Shown piece after piece: positions 18,001 through 27,096 of a DNA stretch of 64,000 nucleotides; position 1 is the stretch's first letter; each line of letters begins with the position of its first letter. The notes under the pieces are model-generated. The model made no database searches. It was not told where the DNA came from and saw only the letters and a program-made list of their open reading frames with translations. The DNA is taken from NCBI RefSeq assembly GCF_012849055.1, contig NZ_CP051677.1, forward strand, positions 558,001 to 622,000. Direction: 5' to 3'. The translations under genes and the position numbers were made by a program. The stretch is from Spirosoma rhododendri (GTDB lineage Bacteria > Bacteroidota > Bacteroidia > Cytophagales > Spirosomataceae).

Positions 18001-18541
18001 TATCGACGATGCGAGTGGTATCCTCAAAAAGAAGGTGAAGCCAAATTTCAAAGCCCTCGGCCCGCGTTTTGGCAAGCAGATGAAAGACGTTGCGGCTGCG
18101 ATTACGGCCCTGACCGAATCGCAGCTGGCTCAGCTGGAGCAGCAGGGTACTATCGACCTGGCCCCGTTCACGATTCAGTTGAGCGACGTTGAGATTCTGA
18201 CGGAAGACATCCCCGGCTGGCTGGTTGCCAGTGAAGGCGGTCTGACCGTTGCGCTTGACGTAACCGTAACCGACGAGCTGCGCCGGGAAGGTATCGCCCG
18301 CGATTTTGTGAACCGGATTCAGAACCTGCGCAAAGATCTCCAGTTCGACGTGACCGATAAGATCACCATCGAAATTGGCCAGACTGACGCGCAGCTGATC
18401 GACGCGATCGAAGCCAACCGGCCCTATATTCAGCAGGAGGTACAGGCCGTGTCGCTGCAAGTCGTACCCGATCTGAACGGGGCTTCGACCGAAGTAGAGA
18501 TTGACGAATTCCGCCTGCGGGTGTTGATCGGCAAAAGCTAA
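15098..18541 (+). CDS. ileS: Isoleucyl-tRNA synthetase, type 2, with GIHH signature
   Basis: The enzyme charges tRNA-Ile with isoleucine. The 1147-residue protein is long, as expected for the eukaryote-like IleRS2 type. The class I signature that is normally HxGH reads GIHH here (residues 55-58, bases 15260-15271); KMSK is intact at 695-698. The central CP1 editing domain and C-terminal anticodon-binding domain are present by length and pattern. The start is GTG at 15098; the next in-frame ATG is inside the catalytic domain. IleRS2 proteins are associated with mupirocin resistance, and the GXHH form with hyper-resistance. An 8-nt tandem repeat at 16753-16784 is translated in frame. A terminator follows at 18563. 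Confidence 0.95.
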   Translation: MTYQQYDTLDYAKLAAEVLTYWNQNQVFEQSVATRAGKPSFTFYEGPPSANGAPGIHHVMARTIKDIFCRYKTLQGFQVNRKGGWDTHGLPIELQVEKELGITKDDIGKTISVEEYNRRCRETVMRFTDQWNDLTQKMGYWVDLDNPYVTYKNEYIESVWWLLKQLYDQNLLYKGYTIQPFSPKAGTGLSSHELNQPGTYKDVRDTTIVAQFRVKLTGKSGYLFDSADSDDVFILAWTTTPWTLPANSALTVGKDIDYVLIKTFNAYTFQPINVVLAKALVSRWFNEKARVDSPSDPAFNTYQPNDNRSAGPSIPWAYVDIPGMKGEHLLDVEYEQLMPYVQPDAPAFRVIAGDFVTTEDGTGIVHTSPTFGADDFRVAQAAGIPAIMVKDETGKDVPVVDRQGRFVSEITDFAGRYVKEEYYSDEERAEPEFKPTDVLISIKLKQENKAFRVEKYEHPYPHCWRTDKPILYYPLDSWFIRTTARKDRLVALNKTINWQPESTGTGRFGNWLENLVDWNLSRSRYWGTPLPIWRSESGEEVCIGSIDELVSMSERANERMSELIAQGHSDYQPYVEKNSAFLQSVNDSTYDLHRPYSDEIYFVSESGKLMQREPDLIDVWFDSGAMPYAQWHYPFENKDKIDNGTAFPADFISEGVDQTRGWFFTLHAIAGMLFDSVAFKNVVSTGLVLDKNGNKMSKRLGNAVDPFKTLAQYGPDATRWYMITNAEPWDNLKFNLDGVGEVQRKLFGTLSNTYNFFALYANLDKFTVGSTNSVPVAERPELDRWILSKLQSLVLEVEGQFDSYNPTKAGRAVQDFVNDQLSNWYVRLSRRRFWAGSAHDGAAMTTDKQAAYETLYTCLTTVAQLMSPIAPFYADWLYRNLVDGETSVHLTDFPKADQSQIDADLETSMELAQQVSSLVHSLRKGHKLKVRQPLSRVLIPVLNATTRRQIEHVAPIIQSEVNVKEVEFIDDASGILKKKVKPNFKALGPRFGKQMKDVAAAITALTESQLAQLEQQGTIDLAPFTIQLSDVEILTEDIPGWLVASEGGLTVALDVTVTDELRREGIARDFVNRIQNLRKDLQFDVTDKITIEIGQTDAQLIDAIEANRPYIQQEVQAVSLQVVPDLNGASTEVEIDEFRLRVLIGKS
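16753..16784 (+). repeat. 8-nt tandem repeat inside ileS
   Basis: Four consecutive 8-mers (GAGCGAAA then three GAGCGAAT) encode part of a polar stretch around residues 552-563 (MSERANERMSEL). Since 8 is not a multiple of 3, gain or loss of one unit would shift the frame of an essential gene. Confidence 0.85.
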
Positions 18542-18562
18542 TTTTTTTCGTGACGCTCAACG

Positions 18563-18600
18563 AAGGCCCCGGCTGTGCTCTGACGCAGCCGGGGCCTTTT
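18563..18600 (+). terminator. Intrinsic terminator of ileS
   Basis: A perfect 13-bp GC-rich stem (18563-18575 with 18586-18598, core GGCCCCGGCTG) and 10-nt loop, ending in T4. It begins 22 bases after the ileS stop. Confidence 0.88.
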
Positions 18601-18835
18601 ACTTATATACATATCTACAACCATATTGTTACCTTATTTAAAATTTTGTATATCTATTGTAAATAATAACCACCGAGCGGCACAGGATTTGTAAGTCGAT
18701 AAATGGTGTGTAACCAGAGAGCAGTTAAACTGTCTCAATACGCACTGAGCGGCATTCACATACCGCCTTATCCAACTTAAACGTGCAATCGTCGTGTGGC
18801 TCTGGCTACACGGCGTCATTGCGAACCGCTCTGTC

Positions 18836-19249
18836 ATGATTGAACCATTACGTACCTCCCTACAATCATTTGTAAACAGTTACAAAGCCGTTATGTGGCG
18901 GCTGCGTGAATGTGCGCTCAACGATGAGCAACTGGCAGCGGCCATTGGTGTCAGCAGCAGCGTTATCCGTAGTCGCCGGGCCAAACCCGACCTGTGGAAA
19001 CTGTCGGACATTAATCGGCTGTCGTCGTATTTCAATATGCCAACAACGGCCTGTGTGCAGCTCGACCAACTCCTAAAGGAAATACCGCAGCAATGGATGA
19101 CCCTGCCCCTGCGCGAACGCCGACGCTACGAACGATTGGTCCCCATCAAGAAATCCCAGTTTCACGCCTATAACGTAAGCGACTGGCCGGTACACCATCT
19201 ACTGAAAATGCACCAGAATCTGATTCTGAACGAAGAGCTTGCCTCCTGA
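18836..19249 (+). CDS. Small helix-turn-helix-like protein
   Basis: A 137-residue protein. Residues about 26-55 (LNDEQLAAAIGVSSSVIRSRRAKP) have the layout of a helix-turn-helix of the XRE/Cro type, with a following SDINRLSSYFNM segment that also recalls XRE repressors. It may regulate transcription, but the match is by eye and no partner gene is apparent. The C-terminal half is basic. The ATG at 18836 is chosen over an upstream frame to 18794. The upstream 235 bases are AT-rich and could hold its promoter. Confidence 0.6.
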   Translation: MIEPLRTSLQSFVNSYKAVMWRLRECALNDEQLAAAIGVSSSVIRSRRAKPDLWKLSDINRLSSYFNMPTTACVQLDQLLKEIPQQWMTLPLRERRRYERLVPIKKSQFHAYNVSDWPVHHLLKMHQNLILNEELAS

Positions 19250-19278
19250 TCCGGTACCCATCCCTTACGGGGTGGTCG

Positions 19279-19317
19279 AGCCGGGGCGCTGGTAATTCCA
19301 GCCCCCGGCTTATTTTT
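19279..19317 (+). terminator. Terminator after the HTH-like gene
   Basis: A 14-bp stem with one mismatch (19279-19292 with 19298-19311) and a 5-nt loop is followed by a T run to 19317. The T run is shared with the next gene's predicted -7 box. Confidence 0.8.
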
Positions 19318-19318
19318 G
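19311..19318 (+). promoter_or_regulatory. Predicted -7 box for the T9SS phosphatase gene, within a terminator tail
   Basis: TATTTTTG fits TAnnTTTG exactly, 22 bases before the start at 19341. It overlaps the U-tract of the preceding terminator, so the same bases may end one transcript and start the next. Confidence 0.5.
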
Positions 19319-19340
19319 TCATGTAGTTAATGACCGTAAC

Positions 19341-21683
19341 ATGACAAAACTGTACACCTGCTTTCTGCTGACCCTGCTCATCAGCTATTCTTCAGCCATA
19401 GCGCAAACGGTTCAGCTGGTACGGGGGCCCTATATTCAGGTCGTTACACCTACCTCGGCCGTCATTCGCTGGCGCACCAGCCAGCCAACAGTCGGGCGGG
19501 TGTGGTACGGCGCATCGGCCACGTCGCTCACCAGCGATCAGCGCGAAACGCAGGCCACGCAGGAACACGTTCTCACGGTCAGCGGTTTGCAGCCAGCCAC
19601 CCGGTACGCTTACGCCATCGGTTACGACGACACCAAACTAACGTCGGGCACTGATTACTACATTCCGACGGCCCCCACTACTGGCAGCACACGCCCGTTT
19701 CGCATCTGGGCGCTGGGCGACTTTGGCATCGGCAGCGACAATCAGAAGCAGGTGTATCAGGCCTGGCGCAACGCAACGACCACTCACCCCGCCGACTTAT
19801 GGCTGTGGCTCGGCGATAACGCCTATTGCTGCGGCACGGAGGATCAGTTTCAGCAGTATGTTTTCGACCTTTACGGCCCGACGCTGCGCAACACGCCGAT
19901 ATTCCCGACGCCCGGCAACCACGACTACGCCGACAGCCGCACCAATTTCGACATTGCCTATTATAAGCTGTTTTCGTTTCCGACGAAGGGCGAAGCAGGT
20001 GGTGTACCGTCTGGCTCAAAATCGTACTTCTCGGCCGACTACGGCAATGTGCACCTGATTTCGCTCGACTCCCAGGCGCAGGAAGACGGGATTTACCGGC
20101 TCTACGACACCACCGGACGGCAGGTTCAATGGCTCAAACGCGACCTTGCCGCCAATAAACTCCCGTGGACGATCGTCATTTTTCACCACCCACCCTACAG
20201 CAAAGGCGGCCACGACTCCGACACGGAAGATCAGATGATGATGATTCGCCGGAATCTGACGCCAATTCTGGAACGCTACGGCGTCGATCTGGTGCTGAAC
20301 GGCCATAGCCACGGCTACGAACGCTACTACCGCCTGAAAAATCTGACGGGTTTCGCGGAAAGCTACAAAGCCGATGTGAACCGGGCCGAGACCACAACGG
20401 GGCGCTACGATGGGTCGACGAACTCCTGCCCGATTCTGATGAAGGGGCAGGGCACGGTTTACGTCGTCAGTGGGTCGGGCGGGGCGCTGGGCGGGCAGTC
20501 ACCTGGCTTTCCGCACCCGGCCACCATCTACGCCAACACCTTTGTAGGCGGCTCGATGGCTATCGACGTGACCGACAACCGGCTCGACGCGCAGCTGATT
20601 CTAGCCGACGGCTCATCCCCCGACCGGTTTACGATCATCAAAAACGCGAACAAAACCACCTCGCTGACGGCTGAATTTGCCGATACGCTGGCGTTGCAGG
20701 CATCGTGGCCCGTTGCATCCACAACCGGCGCAACCGATAACATCTACCGCTGGCCCACCGGCGCAACGACCCGCGCCATCCGCTACCCGGCCAGTAAGTC
20801 AGGCACGTACAGCGTCGACGTTACCGACGACAAGCAGTGCCTTGTCGACAAATTCAACCTGACGGTTTCGGCGCAGCCCCGCCTGACGACCCGCACCGCC
20901 ACGACCGCCTGCGCAGGCAGCACGATTCCAGTGACGGCGTCCCCCGAAAACACGACCAAAGCCGCTGGCTGGCAGTACGACGTCCTGCTGTCGGACGCGT
21001 CGGGTAGTTTCAGCACCGAACGAATCGTTGGTAGTGGGTCAATCAACACGCTACAGGCTACGCTACCGGCCAGCGTATCGGGCAGCGGCTACCGGCTGCG
21101 CGTCAGGGCGCGGGGCATCAGCTACGCCGAGTTGGTAGCCAGCGACGCCATCACGATCCGCCCCGCCCCGACGGCTACGCTGGCCGGTTCCGGCACAATT
21201 GCGCAGGGCGTTCCCGCTTCGCTGACGCTAACCTTTACCGGCGACGGCCCCTGGCAGGGTACACTGACCGACGGGACGGCATTTTCGGCCACTACGTCGC
21301 CCACGCTGCTATCGGTTTCGCCCACCCGCACAACGACCTACGGCCTGTCGTCGCTGCGCAACGGCTGCGGCACTGGCACCGTAGCGGGGCAGGCCACCAT
21401 AACTGTATTGGTGCTGACGGAGACGGAAACCTTCACGGGCGGGCAGTTGCGGCTATTTCCCAACCCCACCAAAGACAACGTCCAACTCGATTTGACGACT
21501 ACGCAGCCTAATGCGGTCGGCCTGTCGGTGCGCGACGTGCAGGGGAAAACCGTTTACCAGCAGCAGTTCAGCCCAACGAGTACACTGAATACGACCGTTC
21601 CGCTACCAGCAACGGCTGGCACCTACCTGCTCTCCGTTACCATCGGCACGCAGACCATCACCCGAAAAGTGGTGAAAGAGTAG
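19341..21683 (+). CDS. Secreted metallophosphoesterase (purple acid phosphatase-like) with T9SS sorting domain
   Basis: A 780-residue exported protein. It has a signal peptide (1-21, ending IAQ), then a fibronectin-III-like purple acid phosphatase N-terminal domain (about 23-105). A calcineurin-type phosphoesterase domain (about 115-390) carries the motifs LGDFGIGSDN, WLGDNAYCC, PGNHDY, HHPPY and NGHSHGYER. A serine/threonine-rich region with Ig-like segments follows. The C-terminal domain (about 700-780: LRLFPNPTKDN to TITRKVVKE) is a type A type IX secretion sorting domain, so the protein should cross the outer membrane. The likely role is extracellular phosphate release. Confidence 0.92.
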   Translation: MTKLYTCFLLTLLISYSSAIAQTVQLVRGPYIQVVTPTSAVIRWRTSQPTVGRVWYGASATSLTSDQRETQATQEHVLTVSGLQPATRYAYAIGYDDTKLTSGTDYYIPTAPTTGSTRPFRIWALGDFGIGSDNQKQVYQAWRNATTTHPADLWLWLGDNAYCCGTEDQFQQYVFDLYGPTLRNTPIFPTPGNHDYADSRTNFDIAYYKLFSFPTKGEAGGVPSGSKSYFSADYGNVHLISLDSQAQEDGIYRLYDTTGRQVQWLKRDLAANKLPWTIVIFHHPPYSKGGHDSDTEDQMMMIRRNLTPILERYGVDLVLNGHSHGYERYYRLKNLTGFAESYKADVNRAETTTGRYDGSTNSCPILMKGQGTVYVVSGSGGALGGQSPGFPHPATIYANTFVGGSMAIDVTDNRLDAQLILADGSSPDRFTIIKNANKTTSLTAEFADTLALQASWPVASTTGATDNIYRWPTGATTRAIRYPASKSGTYSVDVTDDKQCLVDKFNLTVSAQPRLTTRTATTACAGSTIPVTASPENTTKAAGWQYDVLLSDASGSFSTERIVGSGSINTLQATLPASVSGSGYRLRVRARGISYAELVASDAITIRPAPTATLAGSGTIAQGVPASLTLTFTGDGPWQGTLTDGTAFSATTSPTLLSVSPTRTTTYGLSSLRNGCGTGTVAGQATITVLVLTETETFTGGQLRLFPNPTKDNVQLDLTTTQPNAVGLSVRDVQGKTVYQQQFSPTSTLNTTVPLPATAGTYLLSVTIGTQTITRKVVKE

Positions 21684-21797
21684 GCGTTACGGTAGTTCGT
21701 CAGAAAAATCCGGCACTGGTCGCCCGGCTAATTCGCCGGTTGGCCTCAGGTAGTACCGGCAACCGCCGTGCGATAAGAAGCCTATTGATGTCAGTCG

Positions 21798-23261
21798 TTA
21801 TGGTAACGACGGTTGCTTGTAAATACCGAACGTGTGGATAGCAACACCAGCCTTACCAGACGTAACCCGCAACCGGACGCGTGAGGCAGTTACCGGCTTA
21901 AACTTGATGAGCCACTTGTAGCCAATCGACTCTTTACCGGTAGCTTCTGGAATAGGCATCCAGTTTTTCCCATCGGCGGAATAATCAACCGACCAGCCGG
22001 TGGTCCGATGGCCCAGTTCAATCACCTCCTGTAGCATCAGTACGTCAAATGTTTTCTTCTTGCCCAGATCGACCGTGATGGTATCTGTAACGTAGTTATC
22101 ACTCGTAGCGTAATACGTCTGCTCGCTGTTATCGACCAGATTGGCCGGTTTATAAGTACCCCCCCGTGGATGGAGCGATTTGACGACCGCACCAGCTGCC
22201 AGATTGGTCTTAAACGTACCCTTGATCAGATACTGTAGACCTGCCGCCCTGGCCGAATCGATGGTAGAGACCAGCCCACGCTTATCGGGTGGAAAATTCA
22301 ACAACAGTACACTATTACGGCCAACCGAATTGAAATAAAGATCCCACAAAGCGGCCACGCTTTTTACCTGTGCGTCTTCCTCCCGGTGATAAAACCAGCT
22401 GGGCCGAATTGACACATCGACCTCGGCCGGTACATACGCGGTGCCCGCCACTTCGCCGTGATTCAGTTGGGCAATGTGCGTTTCTTCGTCCCGAATTGAC
22501 CCCGGGTTGATCGTTGACCAGCATGGATCGCCGGACAAGCCCGATTCATTACCCATCCAGCGGCAGTCGGCATAGCGGTAGGAATTTTTGGTACCAAAAA
22601 CGACACAGTTGGGTTGCAGCGTGCGGACTGTATCAGCCCAGCGGTCGTAAAAAGACGACGTAATCTGATCGGCACCGGCACCATCCCACCATATTTCCCA
22701 GATGGGGCCATAGTTACGCAGCAATTCCGATAACTGGCTGGCGTAATAATCGCTGTAATCAGGTGTGCCGTAGCGTGAATCATGCCGGTCGTGAGGCCCC
22801 AGATAGATGCCTGCTTTTATCCCTGAGTCTTTACAGGCATCAGCAAACTCCCGGACAACATCCCCCTTCCCATTTTTCCACGGGCTATTTTTTACCGAGT
22901 AATTGGTATGGGCGGTAGGCCAGTTACAAAAGCCGTCTGCATGCTTGGCAACCAGAATAGCGGTCGAGATACCGGCACTCTTCAATACACTTGTCCACTG
23001 ATTACAATTTAGCGCGGTGGGGTTAAACAGCTGCGGGCTCGCGCTACCATCGCCTTCATTGACCTCGGCAAATGTGTTCATCCCGAAATGAAAAAAAGCA
23101 ATCATCTCCCGGTGATACCATTCGATTTGTCTGGCATTGGGTACCGGACCAACGGGCACTGGTGCAGGTTGTGCCGTCGCGGTAGTAGCCATCAACGCGC
23201 AGGCTACTGCAATTAATCCAAGTTGCGTTTTCAATTGAATCAGGGCTTGTTTTACCGGCAT
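21798..23261 (-). CDS. Alpha-L-fucosidase, GH29
   Basis: This 487-residue exported glycoside hydrolase cleaves terminal alpha-L-fucose. It has a signal peptide (about 1-30, ending TAQP), the GH29 N-terminal signature WYHREMIAFFHFGMNTF, the HADGFCNWPT segment and the likely catalytic nucleophile aspartate in WEIWWDGAGAD. The last 130 residues, with VTDTITVDLGKKKTFDVLMLQE and RVRLRVTSGKAG, form an F5/8 type C (CBM32-like) domain. No SusC/SusD pair is nearby, so it is not part of a visible polysaccharide utilisation locus. A FucP-like transporter lies 14 kb away. Confidence 0.92.
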   Translation of the reverse strand: MPVKQALIQLKTQLGLIAVACALMATTATAQPAPVPVGPVPNARQIEWYHREMIAFFHFGMNTFAEVNEGDGSASPQLFNPTALNCNQWTSVLKSAGISTAILVAKHADGFCNWPTAHTNYSVKNSPWKNGKGDVVREFADACKDSGIKAGIYLGPHDRHDSRYGTPDYSDYYASQLSELLRNYGPIWEIWWDGAGADQITSSFYDRWADTVRTLQPNCVVFGTKNSYRYADCRWMGNESGLSGDPCWSTINPGSIRDEETHIAQLNHGEVAGTAYVPAEVDVSIRPSWFYHREEDAQVKSVAALWDLYFNSVGRNSVLLLNFPPDKRGLVSTIDSARAAGLQYLIKGTFKTNLAAGAVVKSLHPRGGTYKPANLVDNSEQTYYATSDNYVTDTITVDLGKKKTFDVLMLQEVIELGHRTTGWSVDYSADGKNWMPIPEATGKESIGYKWLIKFKPVTASRVRLRVTSGKAGVAIHTFGIYKQPSLP

Positions 23262-23682
23262 ACGGGTGGCTAGTTGTAAGAAAGTAAGTTAGGGCAAGGC
23301 TATCGTTGGCGAATCGTTCGTTATCGTAGTGCAGTGTCTGTCTCGCCATCGACCAGACAGCATAACTGTCTCACTGTCAGCAATTTTAGATTATTAAGAA
23401 GGCAACATTAACAGATCGGTATCTCTGAGCGGCAGGGGGACGAACGGGGTAAGCCGGGCACGCCAAACCCAACTACTAAAATTGGGACAAGCCGCCGGTC
23501 TCCGACCGGAAGCGAATGGTCCTGCTGCCTACCTGCGCACCGTGATCAGCCAGTTACAGCCTGACAATTCTGGTTTCAGAATGGCAATGGCAGCGTTGCC
23601 TTTATTTTACCGGCTCCCGGATCAGATTTTCTAAAAAATTGCATTCGCTGTACTACGCCGGAGATGAGCAACAGCCGATGGG
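23262..23682. other. 421-bp gap between the fucosidase and histidine kinase genes
   Basis: I see no RNA gene, no strong hairpin and no repeat family here. A plus-strand frame is open from 23398 to the stop at 23634 and reads like protein in its second half (from a TTG at 23482: LGQAAGLRPEANGPAAYLRT, then more), but it has no ATG before the body. It may be a short gene remnant or chance. The left part should contain the fucosidase promoter. Confidence 0.4.
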
Positions 23683-24222
23683 CTATGTCAAAAGCGTACT
23701 GGTCTGGTCGAACAGGTCAGTGAGCAGATTGAGTAGTTCGGGCAAATCCACCGGCTTGACCAGATGGCTATTGAAACCCGCTTCCCGGGTTCGCTGCCGG
23801 TCTTCTTCCTGACCGTATCCCGTTAAGGCAATAACCAGCATCGTCTGCCCCCAGGATTGCTGACGGATCAGTTGACAAGTGGCATAGCCATCGAGTTCGG
23901 GCATCCCGATATCCAGCAGAATAGCTGATGGGCGCAGGCTTTCTGCCGCTTCGATTCCCGCCCGACCACTGTGGCGGGTATGGGTTTCGTAGCCCTTTAC
24001 CTTGAGCAGCATGGCTAACGTAAAAGCGGCATCTACGTTATCGTCGATGACTAAAATACGGCGGGCTCCGGCGGAGTTCAGCGCCTGGGGAGCAGGCTCG
24101 GGGGTTGGTGGAGCAGCCGGTGTCAGGACCGGCAGATGAACCGTGAACGTACTGCCTTTTCCCGGCCCTTCGCTCTGGGCCTCCACCCGTCCGCCGTGCA
24201 GTTCTACCAACCGCCTGACCAA
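23683..24222 (-). CDS. Hybrid histidine kinase, C-terminal part (end of ATPase domain plus receiver), frameshifted off
   Basis: This frame continues the kinase encoded at 24225-26903. It opens with the last part of the HATPase_c domain ([25 protein letters not shown]), passes through a Pro/Ala linker, and ends with a complete response-regulator receiver domain: DDN acidic pocket, phospho-accepting Asp in [12 protein letters not shown], the T in IALTGYG and K in HLVKPVD. No ATG is available; the apparent start is a TTG inside the ATPase domain, so independent translation is unlikely. The join to the upstream part fails by one base at the C7 run at 24241-24247. Confidence 0.85.
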   Translation of the reverse strand: MVRRLVELHGGRVEAQSEGPGKGSTFTVHLPVLTPAAPPTPEPAPQALNSAGARRILVIDDNVDAAFTLAMLLKVKGYETHTRHSGRAGIEAAESLRPSAILLDIGMPELDGYATCQLIRQQSWGQTMLVIALTGYGQEEDRQRTREAGFNSHLVKPVDLPELLNLLTDLFDQTSTLLT

Positions 24223-24224
24223 CG

Positions 24225-26903
24225 TCAGGCCCAGGCCCAGCCCCCCCGCGAACGGGCAGTCGAGTTGTCGACCTGCACAAACAATTCAAAAATAGCCGAC
24301 AGATGATCCGCTGCTATGCCAATACCATTGTCGCGTACCCGAAGGATGGCTTCCGGGTGGTCCGGCCTGCCGGCATTGTGCTCCAGACTCAGCCAGATCT
24401 GCCCCTGCTCACCCGTGTAACGAGCGCTGTTGGTTAACAGATTGGTGACGATTTGGGTCAGCCGGGTTGCGTCGCCATCCAGTTCGATAGGTGCCGGGGG
24501 TACTTGCAGGTGAAGTTTCTTTCCCTGTGCAAACAACGGCTGACAACTCGCCACCGCCTGTTGAACCAACTCCACGAAATTCACCCGCTCTTTATGCAGC
24601 TCAATCTTACCCCGGCTGATGCGGCCTACGTCCAGCAGATCATCCACCATCCTCACCAGGTGATCGATCTGCCGCTCCATCATCGCTACCGTGGGGCGAG
24701 TTGTCTCGTCGGTGGTGGTTAAGTCCAGGAGCGTCAGACCGGAACGAAGGGTGGCCATCGGGTTGCGCAACTCGTGGGCCAGCATGGCCAGAAACTCGTC
24801 TTTGCGCCGATCCGTTTCCCGCAACGTCGCTTCCAGGCGTTTACTCTCGTGGATGTCGGTGGCCGCTCCGTACATGCTGACCACCTGCCCGGTTTCGTCC
24901 TTAAGCGGTGTCGCGTTGACGGCAAACCAGCGATACGACCCGTCGTGGCGCCGTATCCGGTGCTCCTGCCGCAACGAGGTACTGGCGGCCACGGCCTGTG
25001 CGTAACGCTGGGCCGAACCGTCCCGATCATCCGGGTGAATAGCGTCTGTCCAGCCATAGCCGATGGCCTCTTCCAGACGCTGTCCGGTATATTCCAGCCA
25101 ACGCTGGTTGTACCAGTTGGTTGACCCATCCGGCTGGCTATCCCAAAGCAGGTCGGGTACCAGGTTGGCAATCGACTCAAAGCGCTTTTGCGACTGGCGC
25201 AGGGCTTCTTCGGCCCGGACGCGTTCAATGCGCGGCAGCAACTGCCCGGCCACTTCCTGAACCAGTTCGATCTCGACGGCGGTCCACTCCCGTGGGCGAC
25301 TATCGGCGATAGCGAAGTACGCTTTCCACTTCCCCTCGTGGCTCAACCCAGTAGCGATAAAGGCGCTAATCTGCTGCGCTGCCGCACCGGCTTTCAGCAC
25401 GGCAGCTTCGGGCGTGCCATCGGGTACCTCGCGCTCGATGTCGTTGATAATGGTCGGCATTCCCGCCCGCCAGGCGGTCAGGGCTGCGGGGGAAACAAAG
25501 GCGCGGAGGGGGTGGGTACCCAGCAGCGGGGGCACCTCATTCGCATGCCAGAAATGGCGAACGGTAACCTGATCGCGGTCTTCATCGATATCCACGTAGT
25601 GATAACAGGTGATGCCAAGGTGCGCGGCCAGCCGGGTACCCACGGAGCGGATGATCTGGGCCTCGTCGGTAAGCTGCCCCAGATCCTGAGCAATATTCAT
25701 GAGCAGTTCCCGACCTGTCTCGCGCTGTTTGCGTTCGGTCATGTCTTCAAACAGGACGGCAACCTGGCGGTCCTGCCCGCCGACCCGGGAAATGTGGACG
25801 TTGTACCATCGGTTGGTGGCCTGGTTGTAGTCTTCGACCTGCTCGGGTATGCCGCTGCGCGCCACCCGGTCGAAGGTGTCGATCCAGAACTGCTCCAGAT
25901 TGTGCAGGAACTCGCTGGCACGCATGCCCACGGTGTCGGTCCCCAGCCCCGTCTGGCGGGTAAACGTCGGATTGACTTCCATCAACCGGAAGTCGATCGA
26001 CCGGCCGGACTCATCGCGGATCATCTCGTGGATGACGAAACCCGCATCGATGGAGTTGAAGATGGTGTAATACTTATCGGTTGCTTTACGGGCTATTTCA
26101 TCGTTCAGCCGGAGGATTTCTGCTTCTGCCTGTTTGCGTTCGGTAACGTCTTCCCAGGTATGCACCAGCCGGTCTTCACCCAGGGATGTATTGGTAATGG
26201 CAAACCAAACTTTCCGGCCCCGAAACTGGGCTTCTCTGACATACCCGTTTGCCTGCCCCGAGCAAATGACGTCGATGAACTGGGGCAATTGCACGACGGC
26301 GTTGTCGCCGTGGGCTGTAAATAACCGGCCGGTAAAGTCTTCGCCACCCAGCATCTGAATGCTGGCCCGGTTGATGTATTCGTGCAGAAAGTCAACGATG
26401 TCGCCCTCGTCGTTACGAACGGCCCTGTAGACGGCCATACCAATCCGGGGTGCGTCAATGACATCCTGCAAGAGCGTTTTGCTTTCCCGCAGTTGCTGCT
26501 CGGCTTTTTTGCGGCTCGTAATGTCGGTGGTAGTAGTAGCCACCCCATCGTTCAGCCTGACTACCGACTGGTGGAACCAGCCATCAAACTGCTCGTGTAC
26601 GTAATGCTTCTCGTACTGCTGAGGCTGACCGGTCTCCACCGCGTGTTTAAAAGCCTCAAAAATGCCTTCTTCCACCACGCCGGGCTGGTGCTGCAACAGG
26701 CTTTTACCCACCACATCACCGTATATTTTTTCGGCCGCGTGATTATTGAGTATCCAGGTAAAATCAACAATCTGTCCCTGTTGATTCCGAACGGCTTCAA
26801 AGACCTGGATCATGTCCATCGAGCTGTCGAGGGTAGCCCGGAGCAGCTTCTGAGCCGCCAGTAGGTCGTCGGCCTGTTTATTGGGTTGAGAGGAAGATGC
26901 CAT
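24225..26903 (-). CDS. Multi-PAS/GAF hybrid sensor histidine kinase, N-terminal part, frameshifted
   Basis: The 892-residue frame holds, in rough order, three PAS domains (1-130, 140-260, 275-390), a GAF domain (400-570), a fourth PAS with PAC (575-695), a HisKA domain with H-box [11 protein letters not shown] (about 705-765), and HATPase_c with N-box [10 protein letters not shown] and G1 RDNGIGI. It has no transmembrane segment, so it senses a cytosolic signal, perhaps a small molecule or light via PAS/GAF. It ends abnormally as GGWAWA where the G2 box should read GGLGLGL. One extra G in the G7 run (plus-strand C7, 24241-24247) would restore this and fuse it to the receiver at 23683-24222, giving a protein of about 1,070 residues. 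Confidence 0.88.
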   Translation of the reverse strand: MASSSQPNKQADDLLAAQKLLRATLDSSMDMIQVFEAVRNQQGQIVDFTWILNNHAAEKIYGDVVGKSLLQHQPGVVEEGIFEAFKHAVETGQPQQYEKHYVHEQFDGWFHQSVVRLNDGVATTTTDITSRKKAEQQLRESKTLLQDVIDAPRIGMAVYRAVRNDEGDIVDFLHEYINRASIQMLGGEDFTGRLFTAHGDNAVVQLPQFIDVICSGQANGYVREAQFRGRKVWFAITNTSLGEDRLVHTWEDVTERKQAEAEILRLNDEIARKATDKYYTIFNSIDAGFVIHEMIRDESGRSIDFRLMEVNPTFTRQTGLGTDTVGMRASEFLHNLEQFWIDTFDRVARSGIPEQVEDYNQATNRWYNVHISRVGGQDRQVAVLFEDMTERKQRETGRELLMNIAQDLGQLTDEAQIIRSVGTRLAAHLGITCYHYVDIDEDRDQVTVRHFWHANEVPPLLGTHPLRAFVSPAALTAWRAGMPTIINDIEREVPDGTPEAAVLKAGAAAQQISAFIATGLSHEGKWKAYFAIADSRPREWTAVEIELVQEVAGQLLPRIERVRAEEALRQSQKRFESIANLVPDLLWDSQPDGSTNWYNQRWLEYTGQRLEEAIGYGWTDAIHPDDRDGSAQRYAQAVAASTSLRQEHRIRRHDGSYRWFAVNATPLKDETGQVVSMYGAATDIHESKRLEATLRETDRRKDEFLAMLAHELRNPMATLRSGLTLLDLTTTDETTRPTVAMMERQIDHLVRMVDDLLDVGRISRGKIELHKERVNFVELVQQAVASCQPLFAQGKKLHLQVPPAPIELDGDATRLTQIVTNLLTNSARYTGEQGQIWLSLEHNAGRPDHPEAILRVRDNGIGIAADHLSAIFELFVQVDNSTARSRGGWAWA

Positions 26904-27030
26904 ACCGTTGCGGTTAACTAGTTGGGCCGCAGTTTAAAGCTAAAGCATTGACTGAGGGAAACGGCTAGTACCGCTGAAATCTTTCACGAACGGGGCAACC
27001 AGCGGATAAGAACTGAGTATATCGTAAAAA

Positions 27031-27077
27031 GCGAAGGCCGTAAATCTAAAGTCCGACTTTAAATTTACGGCCTTCGC
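27031..27077 (-). terminator. Terminator downstream of menA
   Basis: A 15-bp perfect stem (27031-27045 with 27063-27077) contains a smaller inner stem (TAAAGT/ACTTTA). On the minus strand it is followed by T5, so it ends the menA transcript. Confidence 0.82.
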
Positions 27078-27096
27078 CATTCTCAACACCGTGTAA

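Noticed and set aside
25188..26324. 378-codon plus-strand open frame across the histidine kinase
   Set aside because: Antisense shadow; the kinase PAS/GAF domains are in the other strand.
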